Both the position numbers and the translations under genes were made by a program. The notes under the pieces are model-generated. The model was not told where the DNA came from and did not search any database. It saw only the letters and a list, made by a program, of their open reading frames with translations. 20,192 bases of DNA, taken from positions 1 through 20,192 of the forward strand of contig NCED01000037.1 of the NCBI GenBank assembly GCA_002280485.1. Direction: 5' to 3'. Positions 1-8,249 of this stretch are shown here, one piece after another; within the stretch, counting starts at the first letter, position 1, and every line of letters starts with the position of its first letter. Source of the DNA: Caulobacterales bacterium 32-69-10 (GTDB lineage: Bacteria; Pseudomonadota; Alphaproteobacteria; Caulobacterales; Caulobacteraceae).

Positions 1-918
1 CACCGACGACATCACCAACGCCGCCACGCCGACCGTCACCGGCACGGCGGAGGCGAATTCCACCGTCACCCTCTACGACACCGACGGGACCACGGTGCTC
101 GGAACCGCCGTCGCCACCGGCGGCAACTGGAGCATCACCAGCTCTACCCTGAGCGCCGGCGTCCACACCCTCACCGCCAAGGCGACCGACGTCGCCGGCA
201 ACACCAGCGTCGCCTCCAGCAGCCTCGCCGTCACCGTCGACACCGCCGCCCCGGTCGCGCCGTCCGCGCCGGACCTCGCCACCGGCTCCGACAGCGGGAC
301 CTCGTCCACCGACGACATCACCAACGCCGCCACGCCGACCGTCACCGGCACGGCGGAGGCGAATTCCACCGTCACCCTCTATGACACCGACGGGACCACG
401 GTGCTGGGGACCGACGTCGCCACCGGCGGCAACTGGAGCATCACCAGCTCGACCCTGAGCGCCGGCGCCCACACCCTCACCGCCAAGGCGACCGACGTCG
501 CCGGCAACGTCAGTGTCGCCTCCAGCAGCCTCGCCGTCACCATCGACACCGCCGCGCCCGTCGCGCCCTCGGCCCCGGACCTCGCCGCCGGCTCTGACAG
601 CGGGACCTCGTCCACCGACGACATCACCAACGCCGCCACGCCGACCGTCACCGGCACGGCGGAGGCGAACTCCACCGTCACCCTCTACGACACCGACGGG
701 ACCACGGTGCTGGGAACCGCCGTCGCCACCGGCGGCAACTGGAGCATCACCAGCTCGGCCCTGAGCGTCGGCGCCCACACCCTCACCGCCAAGGCGACCG
801 ACGCCGCCGGCAACATCGGCGTCGCCTCCACCGGCCTCGCCGTCACCGTCGATACCGCTGCGCCGGCGGTCTCGGCCCCCGACCTGGACGCGGCGAGCGA
901 CGACGGCGCCTCCAACAG
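1..918 (+). repeat. Tandem 306-bp repeats encoding Ig-like modules
   Basis: Three copies start at bases 1, 307 and 613, exactly 306 bp (102 codons) apart. They are nearly identical at the DNA level, including synonymous positions. A fourth copy, from about 919 to 1149, is clearly diverged. The array runs off the left edge, so the true copy number is unknown. Confidence 0.9.
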
Positions 919-1879
919 CGATGACAGCACCACGGTCACCACCCCCACCTTCACCGGCACGGCCGAGGCGAACGCCGTGGTCACCCTGAAGGAAGGCGGA
1001 ACGACCCTGGGAACGGCGGTCGCCACAGGCGGGGTGTGGAGCATTGCCAGCACCACCCTGACCAGCGGCGCCCATACCGTGACCGCGACGGCCGTGGACA
1101 CGGCGGGCAATTCGACGGTGTCGGCGGGCCTGACGGTGCAGATCACCTCCACCCCGACGCCCACGCCCACGCCGACCCCGACGCCGACGACGACGCCCAC
1201 CGCCGGCGCCGACAGCCTGGAAGGCGGCTCCAGCGACGACAGCATCGCGGGCGGCGCGGGCGATGACAGCATGATCGGCGGGGCCGGGGCCGACAACCTC
1301 GACGGCGACGCCGGGAACGACACCATCGCCGGCGGGGAGGGCGGAGACTTCATCCGCGGCCTGGCCGACAACGACAGCGTCAACGGCGGGACCGGGTCGG
1401 ATACGGTAAACGGCAACCAGGGCGATGATGTCGTGAACGGCGGCGCCGGCGCCGACACGGTCTTCGGCGGCCAGGGCTCGGATTATGTCGACGGCGGCGA
1501 CGACGACGACGGCCACGTCAACGGCAACCTCGGCGGCGACACCGTCCACGGCGGCGCCGGCGCCGACACCGTCTATGGCGGGCAGGGAAGCGACAGCGTC
1601 TACGGCGACGCCGGCGACGACCGGCTGTCCGGCGACCTCGGGAACGACAACCTGTTCGGGGGCGCGGGCGCCGACCGCTTCGCCTTCGGGGCCAATTCGG
1701 GCCAGGACTGGATCGTCGACTTCAACTTCGCCGAGGGCGACCGGATTCAGCTGGCGCCGGGCACGGCCTATGCGGTGGTGAGCTTCGAGGGCCAGGTGAT
1801 CCTCGATCTTGGCGGCGGGAACACGATTGGTCTGGCCGGGGTCGGGACCTTCGACCCGAGCTACGTCACCTTCGTCTAG
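2..1879 (+). CDS. Ig-like repeat / RTX calcium-binding secreted protein, 5'-truncated by the window
   Basis: C-terminal 625 residues of a larger protein; the frame is open from base 2, so the start lies outside the window. The first part is made of bacterial Ig-like modules of 102 residues (motifs [18 protein letters not shown] and GNWSITSS). A fourth, divergent copy follows, then a Pro-Thr linker (about bases 1147-1202). After that come many glycine-aspartate RTX nonapeptides of the type [15 protein letters not shown] (about bases 1205-1680). The C-terminal block, ADRFAF to IGLAGV, is typical of RTX proteins exported by type I secretion, which use an uncleaved C-terminal signal. Family knowledge suggests a calcium-folded surface or extracellular adhesin; no enzyme domain is visible in this part. 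The next gene converges on it. The family call is firm; the biological role is inferred. Confidence 0.9.
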   Translation, partial: TDDITNAATPTVTGTAEANSTVTLYDTDGTTVLGTAVATGGNWSITSSTLSAGVHTLTAKATDVAGNTSVASSSLAVTVDTAAPVAPSAPDLATGSDSGTSSTDDITNAATPTVTGTAEANSTVTLYDTDGTTVLGTDVATGGNWSITSSTLSAGAHTLTAKATDVAGNVSVASSSLAVTIDTAAPVAPSAPDLAAGSDSGTSSTDDITNAATPTVTGTAEANSTVTLYDTDGTTVLGTAVATGGNWSITSSALSVGAHTLTAKATDAAGNIGVASTGLAVTVDTAAPAVSAPDLDAASDDGASNSDDSTTVTTPTFTGTAEANAVVTLKEGGTTLGTAVATGGVWSIASTTLTSGAHTVTATAVDTAGNSTVSAGLTVQITSTPTPTPTPTPTPTTTPTAGADSLEGGSSDDSIAGGAGDDSMIGGAGADNLDGDAGNDTIAGGEGGDFIRGLADNDSVNGGTGSDTVNGNQGDDVVNGGAGADTVFGGQGSDYVDGGDDDDGHVNGNLGGDTVHGGAGADTVYGGQGSDSVYGDAGDDRLSGDLGNDNLFGGAGADRFAFGANSGQDWIVDFNFAEGDRIQLAPGTAYAVVSFEGQVILDLGGGNTIGLAGVGTFDPSYVTFV

Positions 1880-1904
1880 AGCGTCAGCGAAGCGTGAGGA
1901 CGGG

Positions 1905-1937
1905 CGAGGGGGCCAGCCGAGCCGGCTGGACCCCTCG
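1905..1937. terminator. Hairpin between convergent genes, possible bidirectional terminator
   Basis: CGAGGGG (1905-1911) pairs with CCCCTCG (1931-1937), and CCAGCC (1913-1918) with GGCTGG (1924-1929). One G/A mismatch separates the two stems, and the loop is GAGCC. It lies between the 3' ends of the RTX gene and the symporter gene. There is no T-run, so termination is inferred from position and stem strength. Confidence 0.5.
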
Positions 1938-1974
1938 CGGGTCCGATAAGACGGTAAACCGCAGGGCCGGAGAA

Positions 1975-3258
1975 TCAGCGCGCCGAACGTTCCGCGGCTT
2001 CGGCCTCGACCAGGATCGGGGCGTCCTCCATCTCGGGGCGCAGCTGGCCTTCCCACTTGGCCACGACGGCTGCGGCGACCGAGTTGCCGACCACGTTGGT
2101 GGCGGACCGGCCCATGTCGAGGAAGTGGTCGACGCCCAGGATCAGCAGCAGCCCCGCCGCCGGGATGTCGAAGTAGGACAGGGTGGCGGCGATCACCACC
2201 AGGGAGGCGCGGGGCACGCCGGCGATGCCCTTGGAGGTCAGCATCAGGATCAGCACCATGATCAGCTGCTGGCCGAGGCTGAGGTTGATGCCATAGGCCT
2301 GGGCGATGAACAGGCTGGCGAAGGTCGTGTACATCGACGAGCCGTCGAGGTTGAACGAATAGCCCAGCGGCAGGACGAAGCTGGCCACCCGGTTGGACAC
2401 CCCGAACTTCTCCAGCCCCTCAAGCGTGCGGGGATAGGCGGCCTCGGAGCTGGCGGTGGAGAAGGCCAGCAGGGTGGGCGCGCGGATGGCGGCGACGAGG
2501 CGCAGGATGCGCGGGCCGATGACCAGGAAGCCGGCGAAGATCAGGAACGCCCACAGCACGCCGAGCGAGGCGTAGAAGGCCCCGATGAAGGCGGCGTAGG
2601 TCTTGAGGATGCCCAGGCCCTCGGTGGTCACGGTGGCGGCGAGCGCGGCGAACACGGCGATCGGGGCGAACAGCATCACATAGCCCGTGATCTTCAGCAT
2701 CACGGTGGCGACCTGCTCCAGCAGCGCCAGCAACCCTTGCGTCTTCTCGTGCACCGCGGCGATGGCCACCCCTGTGAAGATCGAGAACACCACGATCTGC
2801 AGGATCTCGTTCCTGGCCATGGCGTCGATGATCGAGGCCGGGAAGACGTGGGTGATGAAGTCCTTCAGCGACAGGGTCGAAGCCACGGTGGAGGTGGCGT
2901 CGGCGGGGGGCAGGGGCAGGTGCAGCGCACTGCCCAGGTGCAGGACATTGGCCACGACGAGGCCGATCAGCAGCGACACGAAGGTCGCGCCCAGGAACCA
3001 GCCGATGGTCTTGAAGCCGACCCGGCCGATGGTCGCCGAATCCCCCATGTGCGAGATGCCGACCACCAGGGTCGAGAACACCAGGGGCGCGATGATCATC
3101 TTGATCAGCCGCAGGAAGACGTCGGTGACCAGGGAAAAGTAGCCGGAGACCTCGGCGGCTACGGCTGGGCTGGGCAGCACGGCGTTGAGGACCGCCCCGA
3201 CGACGGCGCCGAGCACCATGCCGACGAAGATGAACACCGTGAAGTTCCGCCCGCCCAT
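1975..3258 (-). CDS. Dicarboxylate/amino acid:cation symporter (DctA/GltP family)
   Basis: 427-residue inner-membrane secondary transporter of the DAACS family, which couples uptake of C4-dicarboxylates or acidic amino acids to protons or sodium. Family signatures are all present: the serine-rich hairpin (TASSEAAYP), the NMDGT-like motif (NLDGSSMYTT), SKGIAGVPRA, and the substrate/cation site DMGRSATNVVGN near the C-terminus. The conserved Arg that binds the substrate carboxylate is present in DMGR. Length is normal. The start at 3258 (MGGRNFTVF) was chosen because a GGGGAG ribosome-binding site lies 6 nt upstream and the hydrophobic first helix follows directly. An upstream in-frame ATG at 3399 would translate through a dispersed inverted repeat and is rejected. 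Substrate (succinate, fumarate or glutamate) cannot be decided, so no symbol is assigned. Confidence 0.93.
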   Translation of the reverse strand: MGGRNFTVFIFVGMVLGAVVGAVLNAVLPSPAVAAEVSGYFSLVTDVFLRLIKMIIAPLVFSTLVVGISHMGDSATIGRVGFKTIGWFLGATFVSLLIGLVVANVLHLGSALHLPLPPADATSTVASTLSLKDFITHVFPASIIDAMARNEILQIVVFSIFTGVAIAAVHEKTQGLLALLEQVATVMLKITGYVMLFAPIAVFAALAATVTTEGLGILKTYAAFIGAFYASLGVLWAFLIFAGFLVIGPRILRLVAAIRAPTLLAFSTASSEAAYPRTLEGLEKFGVSNRVASFVLPLGYSFNLDGSSMYTTFASLFIAQAYGINLSLGQQLIMVLILMLTSKGIAGVPRASLVVIAATLSYFDIPAAGLLLILGVDHFLDMGRSATNVVGNSVAAAVVAKWEGQLRPEMEDAPILVEAEAAERSAR

Positions 3259-3351
3259 GCCCGTCTCCCCAGAACTGAGCGGCGATCCTTTCCGGAAAAC
3301 GCCGGGCGGGGGAAGGGAAATCGGGGAAGGGCGGACGTTGCGGGGCCGGAC

Positions 3352-3443
3352 GCCTCGTCCTTCGACAGGCTCAGGATGAGACGTCCTATTGGCCCGCACC
3401 GGTCGGAAGTCGGCCTCATCCTGAGCTTGTCGAAGGACGAGGC
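3352..3443. repeat. REP-like inverted repeat, copy 1
   Basis: Arms 3352-3380 and 3415-3443 are reverse complements over 29 bp with one mismatch (28/29). They are separated by a 34-bp spacer. The arms contain the core CCTTCGACAGGCTCAGGAT. The same arms occur again at 7549-7638 with an unrelated spacer, which marks this as a dispersed element and not a local operator. It lies between the divergent symporter gene and the kdp operon. Confidence 0.88.
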
Positions 3444-3452
3444 CGCTCCACG

Positions 3453-3471
3453 GTCCTTATGCCGTCCTTAT
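3453..3471 (+). promoter_or_regulatory. Candidate KdpE operator: direct repeat GTCCTTAT x2
   Basis: The octamer GTCCTTAT occurs at 3453-3460 and again at 3464-3471, an exact 11-bp period (one helical turn). It is AT-rich against a GC-rich background. OmpR-family regulators, including KdpE, bind tandem half-sites of this kind. The site lies 79 bp upstream of the first kdp reading frame. Its assignment to KdpE is an inference. Confidence 0.45.
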
Positions 3472-3549
3472 CCCCGCGCCTCACACCCCGAATGGAAGGG
3501 CGATGCGGCTACGGCCTACTCCTCACGCTTCAAACGGATGTGAGGCGTC

Positions 3550-3633
3550 ATGCTCGACATCGTCTTCCTGCTTCTCGGCCTCGTGATCTTCGCGGGGCTC
3601 GGCGCCTATGCCGCCCTCCTGAAGAGGGTGTGA
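3550..3633 (+). CDS. 27-residue single-span membrane peptide upstream of kdpF
   Basis: A tiny reading frame, MLDIVFLLLG through AALLKRV: one hydrophobic helix with a basic C-terminal tail (KR). The start codon is preceded by TGAGG four bases away. The stop codon lies two bases before the kdpF ATG, so the two are probably translationally coupled. I recall short membrane peptides of similar make-up just upstream of kdpF in other bacteria, generally without a name; I cannot confirm that here. It may be an extra small subunit or stabiliser of the Kdp pump, or a leader peptide that sets kdpF translation. That it is a gene is supported by position, spacing and composition only. Confidence 0.65.
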   Translation: MLDIVFLLLGLVIFAGLGAYAALLKRV

Positions 3634-3635
3634 CC

Positions 3636-3722
3636 ATGGCGCTGGGAATCCTCTGGGCCGCCGGCGCCGTCGTGGTCGCCGGCTACATGTTGGTCGCGCT
3701 GCTGCGGCCGGAAAAATTCTGA
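3636..3722 (+). CDS. kdpF: K(+)-transporting ATPase subunit KdpF
   Basis: 28-residue, single-span peptide, MALGILWAAG to ALLRPEKF. The C-terminal LLRPEKF is the hallmark of KdpF, the small lipid-like stabilising subunit of the KdpFABC pump. The ATG is preceded by an AGAGGG sequence inside the end of the upstream peptide gene. kdpA follows 18 bp after the stop. A longer frame open from 3459 exists upstream, but KdpF is always about this short, so the internal ATG is used. Confidence 0.92.
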   Translation: MALGILWAAGAVVVAGYMLVALLRPEKF

Positions 3723-3740
3723 CAAAGAAGGAGCCCTCGC

Positions 3741-5450
3741 ATGGAATGGCGAGGCTGGGCCGAGATCGTCTTCACGATCGGGCTGACGATCGGGCTCGCG
3801 TGGCCCTTCGGACTCTATATCGCCCGGGTCTGGCAGGGCGAGAGCACCTGGCTGGACCCGCTGCTGAAGCCCGTCGAGCGGGTGGTCTATGCCGCCTGCG
3901 GGGTGCGCCCTGAGAGAGGGCAGGGCTGGCTGGCCTACGCCGCCTCGTTCCTGGCCTTCAGCGCCGCCAGCTTCGTGGGCCTCTATCTGATCTTGCGCTT
4001 CCAGAGCCTCCTGCCGCTGAACCCGCAGGGCTTTGCGGGCGTCTCGCCGCACCTGGCCTTCAACACCGCGGTCAGCTTCGTCTCCAACACCAACTGGCAG
4101 TCCTACGGGCCGGAGACCACCCTCTCGACCTTCTCCCAGATGGCCGGGCTGACCACGCAGAACTTCCTGTCCGCCGCCGCCGGCATGGCGGTCGCCGCCG
4201 CCCTGGCCCGGGCCTTTGTGGCCAATCGGGGCGAGACCCTTGGCGACTTCTGGGCCGACCTGACCCGCATCAGCCTCTACGTCCTGCTGCCGTTCTCCAT
4301 CCTCGTCGCCCTGGTGTTCGTAGCCTTGGGCCTGCCCCAGACCCTGGCCGGCCATGTCGATGCGACCACCCTCGAGGGCGCCAAGCAGACCCTCTCGCTC
4401 TATCCGGTCGCCAGCCAGGAGGCGATCAAGCAGCTCGGCACCAATGGCGGCGGCATCTTCAACGCCAATTCCGCCCACCCGTTCGAGAACCCGAACGCGA
4501 TCACCAACCTGATCCAGATCGTGGAGATGAACGTCCTCGGCTTCGGCTGCGTCGTGGCCTTCGGCCGGATCGTGATGGCGGCTAAGGACGCCCGCGCCAT
4601 CGTGGCGGTGATGAGCATCCTGCTCGCCGCGGGCGCCGCCTCCATCTACGCCGCCGAGACCCAGGCTCCGCCGGCCCAGGTCGCGGCCGGCGCCGACGCT
4701 TCGGTCAACATGGAGGGCAAGGAGGTCCGCTTCGGCGCCCCGTCCACCGCCATCTGGGCCGCGGCCACCACGGGGGCGTCTGACGGCGGCGTCAACGGCA
4801 TGCACGACAGCTTCATGCCGCTGGGCGGCGGCGTGGCCCTGTTCCTGATCCAGCTCGGGGAGATCATCCCCGGCGGCGTCGGTTCAGGACTGTACGGCAT
4901 GATCGTCATGGCCCTGATCGCGGTCTTCGTCGCCGGCCTGATGGTGGGACGCACGCCCGAGTACCTGGGCAAGAAGGTCGAGGCCCGCGAGATCAAGGTC
5001 GCCATGCTGGCGGTGCTGATCCTGCCCCTGTCGATCCTCGGCTTCACCGCCGTCGCGGCGGTGCTGCCCGCCGGCCTGGCGGGGCTGCTGAACCACGGGC
5101 CGCACGGCCTGACCGAGATGCTCTACGCCTACAGCTCGGCCACGGGGAACAACGGCTCGGCCTTCGCGGGCCTCACCGCCAACACCCCGTACTGGAACAC
5201 GACGCTGGGCGTCGCGATGCTGCTCGGCCGCTTCGCCTATGCGATCCCGGTCCTGGCCATCGCCGGCTCCATCGCCGCCAAGCCGCGGCTGCAGGCGTCG
5301 TCCGGCACATTCCCCACCCATGGACCGCTGTTCGTCGGCCTGCTGATCGGGGTGATCCTGATCATGGGCGGCCTGCAGTTCTTCCCCGCCTTGGCCCTGG
5401 GCCCGATCGTCGAGCACTTCCAGGTGCTGGGCGCCGTGGCCGGCCGCTGA
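3741..5450 (+). CDS. kdpA: K(+)-transporting ATPase, potassium-binding subunit KdpA
   Basis: 569-residue channel-like subunit of the high-affinity KdpFABC potassium pump in the inner membrane. It belongs to the superfamily of K+ transporters with four pore loops. Visible signatures are [14 protein letters not shown], the selectivity-filter segment [26 protein letters not shown], and [15 protein letters not shown] [12 protein letters not shown] in the last pore loop. Length matches the family. AAGGAG lies ahead of the ATG. It is followed by kdpB after an 18-bp gap, in the standard kdpFABC order. Confidence 0.97.
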   Translation: MEWRGWAEIVFTIGLTIGLAWPFGLYIARVWQGESTWLDPLLKPVERVVYAACGVRPERGQGWLAYAASFLAFSAASFVGLYLILRFQSLLPLNPQGFAGVSPHLAFNTAVSFVSNTNWQSYGPETTLSTFSQMAGLTTQNFLSAAAGMAVAAALARAFVANRGETLGDFWADLTRISLYVLLPFSILVALVFVALGLPQTLAGHVDATTLEGAKQTLSLYPVASQEAIKQLGTNGGGIFNANSAHPFENPNAITNLIQIVEMNVLGFGCVVAFGRIVMAAKDARAIVAVMSILLAAGAASIYAAETQAPPAQVAAGADASVNMEGKEVRFGAPSTAIWAAATTGASDGGVNGMHDSFMPLGGGVALFLIQLGEIIPGGVGSGLYGMIVMALIAVFVAGLMVGRTPEYLGKKVEAREIKVAMLAVLILPLSILGFTAVAAVLPAGLAGLLNHGPHGLTEMLYAYSSATGNNGSAFAGLTANTPYWNTTLGVAMLLGRFAYAIPVLAIAGSIAAKPRLQASSGTFPTHGPLFVGLLIGVILIMGGLQFFPALALGPIVEHFQVLGAVAGR

Positions 5451-5468
5451 TCCATCGGAGATCTGACC

Positions 5469-7535
5469 ATGACCTCTCTCAACCCCCATCTGGGCGAGGG
5501 ACGGCGCTCGGTCCTCGCCGGATCGAGCTTCGCCCCGGCTATACTCGGCCGGGCCGCCCGCGACGCGTGTCTGAAGCTCGACCCTCGGGCGCTCGCCGGC
5601 AACCCGGTGATCCTGGCCACCGAGGTGGTGGCGGTCCTATCGACCATCTCGGCCGTGGCCGCGGTGGCGAGCGGGTCGCCTGCCGGCTTCGCCATCCAGA
5701 TCGCCGGCTGGCTGTGGGCGACGGTGCTGTTCGCCAACTTCGCCGAGAGCGTGGCCGAGGGCCGCGGAAAGGCGGCCGCCGACGCCCTGCGCTCGACGCG
5801 CGTCGCCACCAAGGCCAAGCTGATCGTCGACGAGGCCACGGGGACCACCGTGCCCACCCCGTCGCACGAACTGATGCCTGGCGCGGTCGTGCTGGTCGAG
5901 GCGGGCGACGTGGTGCCCGCCGACGGGGAGATCATCGAGGGCGTCGCCTCGGTGAACGAGGCCGCCATCACCGGCGAATCCGCCCCCGTCATCCGCGAGG
6001 CCGGCGGCGACCGCTCGGCGGTGACCGGCGGCACGACCGTGGTCTCGGACTGGCTGAAGGTGCGCATCACCTCCCAGCCGGGCGGGACCTTTCTCGACCG
6101 CATGATCGCCATGGTCGAGGGCGCCGACCGGAGGAAGACGCCCAACGAGGTCGCCTTGGCGGTGTTGCTGGCCGGCCTGACCCTGGTCTTCCTGATCGCG
6201 GTGGCCACCCTGACCGGCCTTGGCCAGTACTCCGGGGTCAAGCTCGACCCCCTCGTCCTGGGCGCCCTCTTCGTCTGCCTGATCCCAACCACTATAGGCG
6301 GCCTGCTCTCGGCCATCGGCATCGCGGGCATGGACCGGCTGCTCAAGGTCAATGTCCTGGCCACCTCCGGCCGGGCGGTGGAGGCGGCGGGGGACTGCGA
6401 CACCCTGCTGCTCGACAAGACCGGCACTATCACCTTCGGCGCCCGCATGGCCGTCGAGGTGGTTCCGGCCCCCGGCGTGCGCGCCGAAGTCGCCCTGCGC
6501 GCCGCCCTGATGGCCTCCCTTGGCGACGAGACGCCGGAGGGCCGCTCGATCATCGAACTGGCCCGCAATCAGGGCCTGACGGCCGAGGCGCCCGCCGGCT
6601 CCACCCTGGTCCCCTTCAGCGCCCACACCCGCCAGTCGGGCCTGGAGGCTGGCGGTCGGGTCTGGCGCAAGGGCGCGGTCGACGCGGTGCTGAAGAGCCT
6701 CGACCTGACCGCCCACCAGGTCCCCGCCGAGGTGACGGCCACGGTCGACCGCGTCGCCCGCAGCGGCGGCACGCCCCTCGCGGTCAGCGAAAACGGCGTC
6801 CTGGTGGCGGTGATCCACCTCAAGGACGTGATCAAGCCGGGGGTGAAGGAGCGCTTCGCCGACCTGCGCCGCATGGGCCTGCGCACGGTGATGATCACAG
6901 GCGACAACCCGGTCACCGCCGCGGCCATCGCCAGCGAGGCGGGGGTGGACGACTTCCTGGCCGAGGCCACGCCGGAGGACAAGTTGCGGCTGATCCGCGA
7001 GGAGCAGGGCAAGGGCCGGCTGGTGGCCATGTGCGGCGACGGCGCCAACGACGCGCCCGCCCTGGCCCAGTCCGACGTCGGCGTGGCCATGCAGACCGGC
7101 GCCCAGGCCGCCCGCGAGGCCGGCAACATGGTCGACCTCGACAGCGACCCGACCAAGCTGATCGAGATCGTCGAGGTGGGTAAGCAGATGCTGATCACCC
7201 GCGGGTCCCTGACCACCTTCTCCATCGCCAACGACGTGGCCAAGTACTTCGCCATCATCCCGGCGATCTTCGTGGCCGGGCTGCCCGCGCTGGGGGCGCT
7301 CAACATCATGGGGCTGGCGAGCCCTGAGAGCGCCATCCTGTCGGCGGTGATCTTCAACGCCCTGGTCATCGTGGCCCTGATCCCGCTCGCCCTGCGCGGG
7401 GTGAAGTACCGGGCCATCGGCGCCGCCAAGCTGCTGTCCCGCAACCTCTTGGTCTACGGCCTGGGCGGCCTGGTCGCGCCCTTCATCGGCATCAAGCTGA
7501 TCGACATGCTCGTCTCGGCCTTGGGGCTGGCGTGA
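5469..7535 (+). CDS. kdpB: K(+)-transporting ATPase, ATP-binding subunit KdpB
   Basis: 688-residue P-type ATPase (type IA) that hydrolyses ATP to drive potassium entry through KdpA. Key sites are intact: TGES of the actuator domain at about residue 168, the phosphorylated aspartate of DKTGTIT at residue 316, the nucleotide-domain motif [20 protein letters not shown], and the hinge motif [10 protein letters not shown] from residue 523. Length is normal and no defects are seen. The ATG follows kdpA with CGGAG just upstream. The gap to kdpC is unusually long (134 bp) because a REP-like inverted repeat sits in it. Confidence 0.97.
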   Translation: MTSLNPHLGEGRRSVLAGSSFAPAILGRAARDACLKLDPRALAGNPVILATEVVAVLSTISAVAAVASGSPAGFAIQIAGWLWATVLFANFAESVAEGRGKAAADALRSTRVATKAKLIVDEATGTTVPTPSHELMPGAVVLVEAGDVVPADGEIIEGVASVNEAAITGESAPVIREAGGDRSAVTGGTTVVSDWLKVRITSQPGGTFLDRMIAMVEGADRRKTPNEVALAVLLAGLTLVFLIAVATLTGLGQYSGVKLDPLVLGALFVCLIPTTIGGLLSAIGIAGMDRLLKVNVLATSGRAVEAAGDCDTLLLDKTGTITFGARMAVEVVPAPGVRAEVALRAALMASLGDETPEGRSIIELARNQGLTAEAPAGSTLVPFSAHTRQSGLEAGGRVWRKGAVDAVLKSLDLTAHQVPAEVTATVDRVARSGGTPLAVSENGVLVAVIHLKDVIKPGVKERFADLRRMGLRTVMITGDNPVTAAAIASEAGVDDFLAEATPEDKLRLIREEQGKGRLVAMCGDGANDAPALAQSDVGVAMQTGAQAAREAGNMVDLDSDPTKLIEIVEVGKQMLITRGSLTTFSIANDVAKYFAIIPAIFVAGLPALGALNIMGLASPESAILSAVIFNALVIVALIPLALRGVKYRAIGAAKLLSRNLLVYGLGGLVAPFIGIKLIDMLVSALGLA

Positions 7536-7548
7536 GCGTGGTGCGGCG

Positions 7549-7638
7549 GCCTCGTCCTTCGACAGGCTCAGGATGAGGCCGAATGGAGCGGTCCCCGTCA
7601 GTAGGAAGCCTCATCCTGAGCCTGTCGAAGGACGAGGC
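7549..7638. repeat. REP-like inverted repeat, copy 2, inside the kdp operon
   Basis: Arms 7549-7579 and 7608-7638 are perfect 31-bp reverse complements around a 28-bp spacer. The arms are the same sequence as those at 3352-3443; the spacers differ. It lies between kdpB and kdpC, so in the operon transcript it should form a very long stem-loop 32 bases before the kdpC start codon. Confidence 0.92.
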
Positions 7639-7669
7639 TTCCGGTCCCTCAGAACACTCGGAGTTTCCC

Positions 7670-8248
7670 ATGATCTCCCACCTTCGCCCGGCCATCGTCG
7701 CCACCGTCTTCTTCACCCTGCTGCTCGGGGTCGCCTATCCCCTGACCGTTACCGGTATCGCCAGCCTGGCCTTCCCCTTCCAGGCGGGGGGCTCGATGCT
7801 CCGCGACGGGGGCAGGGTGGTGGGCTCGGCCCTGGTCGGCCAGCCCTTCAGCGAGGCCCGCTACCTGCACCCGCGCCCGTCCGCGGCCGGCTCGGGCTAT
7901 GACGCCTCGGCTTCGTCCGGCTCGAACTACGGGCCGCTCAACCCGGACCTGATCGCCCGGGCCCGGGCCGACGCCGAGGCGGTTCGCGCGGCCGACGGGG
8001 TCGCCCGCCCGCCCGCCGACGCGGTGACCGCCTCGGCTTCGGGGCTCGATCCGGACATCTCGCCGGCCTATGCTCGCGTTCAGGCCGCGCGGATCGCGGT
8101 TGCGCGCGGCGTGCCCGCCGAACAGGTGCAGGCGGTGATCGAGCAGTCCATTCAGGCGCCGGTGCTGGGCTTCCTTGGCCAGCCGAAGGTCAATGTCCTG
8201 ATGACCAACCGTCTTCTCGATCGCCGATTCCCTGCGGCCAAGGACTGA
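7670..8248 (+). CDS. kdpC: K(+)-transporting ATPase subunit KdpC
   Basis: 192-residue subunit with one N-terminal membrane span (about residues 8-30) and an extracytoplasmic domain, which assists assembly and ATP affinity of the Kdp pump. Signatures are YPLTVTG, the segment GQPFSEARYLHPRPSAAG, SGSNYGPLNP, ASGLDPDISPAYA and the C-terminal VNVLMTNRLLD. The start at 7670 (MISHLRP) was chosen because it gives the family length and the membrane helix at once. An in-frame ATG at 7583 would translate part of the inverted repeat. The kdpD start codon overlaps the end closely, with one base between stop and GTG. Confidence 0.95.
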   Translation: MISHLRPAIVATVFFTLLLGVAYPLTVTGIASLAFPFQAGGSMLRDGGRVVGSALVGQPFSEARYLHPRPSAAGSGYDASASSGSNYGPLNPDLIARARADAEAVRAADGVARPPADAVTASASGLDPDISPAYARVQAARIAVARGVPAEQVQAVIEQSIQAPVLGFLGQPKVNVLMTNRLLDRRFPAAKD

Positions 8249-8249
8249 C

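Noticed and set aside
1..1204. CRISPR array suggested by regular repeats at the left edge
   Set aside because: The period is 306 bp, the repeats are in frame and encode Ig-like modules; there are no short repeats with unique spacers.
1894..3543. 549-codon plus-strand frame opposite the symporter gene
   Set aside because: Its residues are runs of Gly, Asp, Gln and His, typical of the antisense frame of a high-GC gene. The minus strand encodes a complete, motif-rich transporter.
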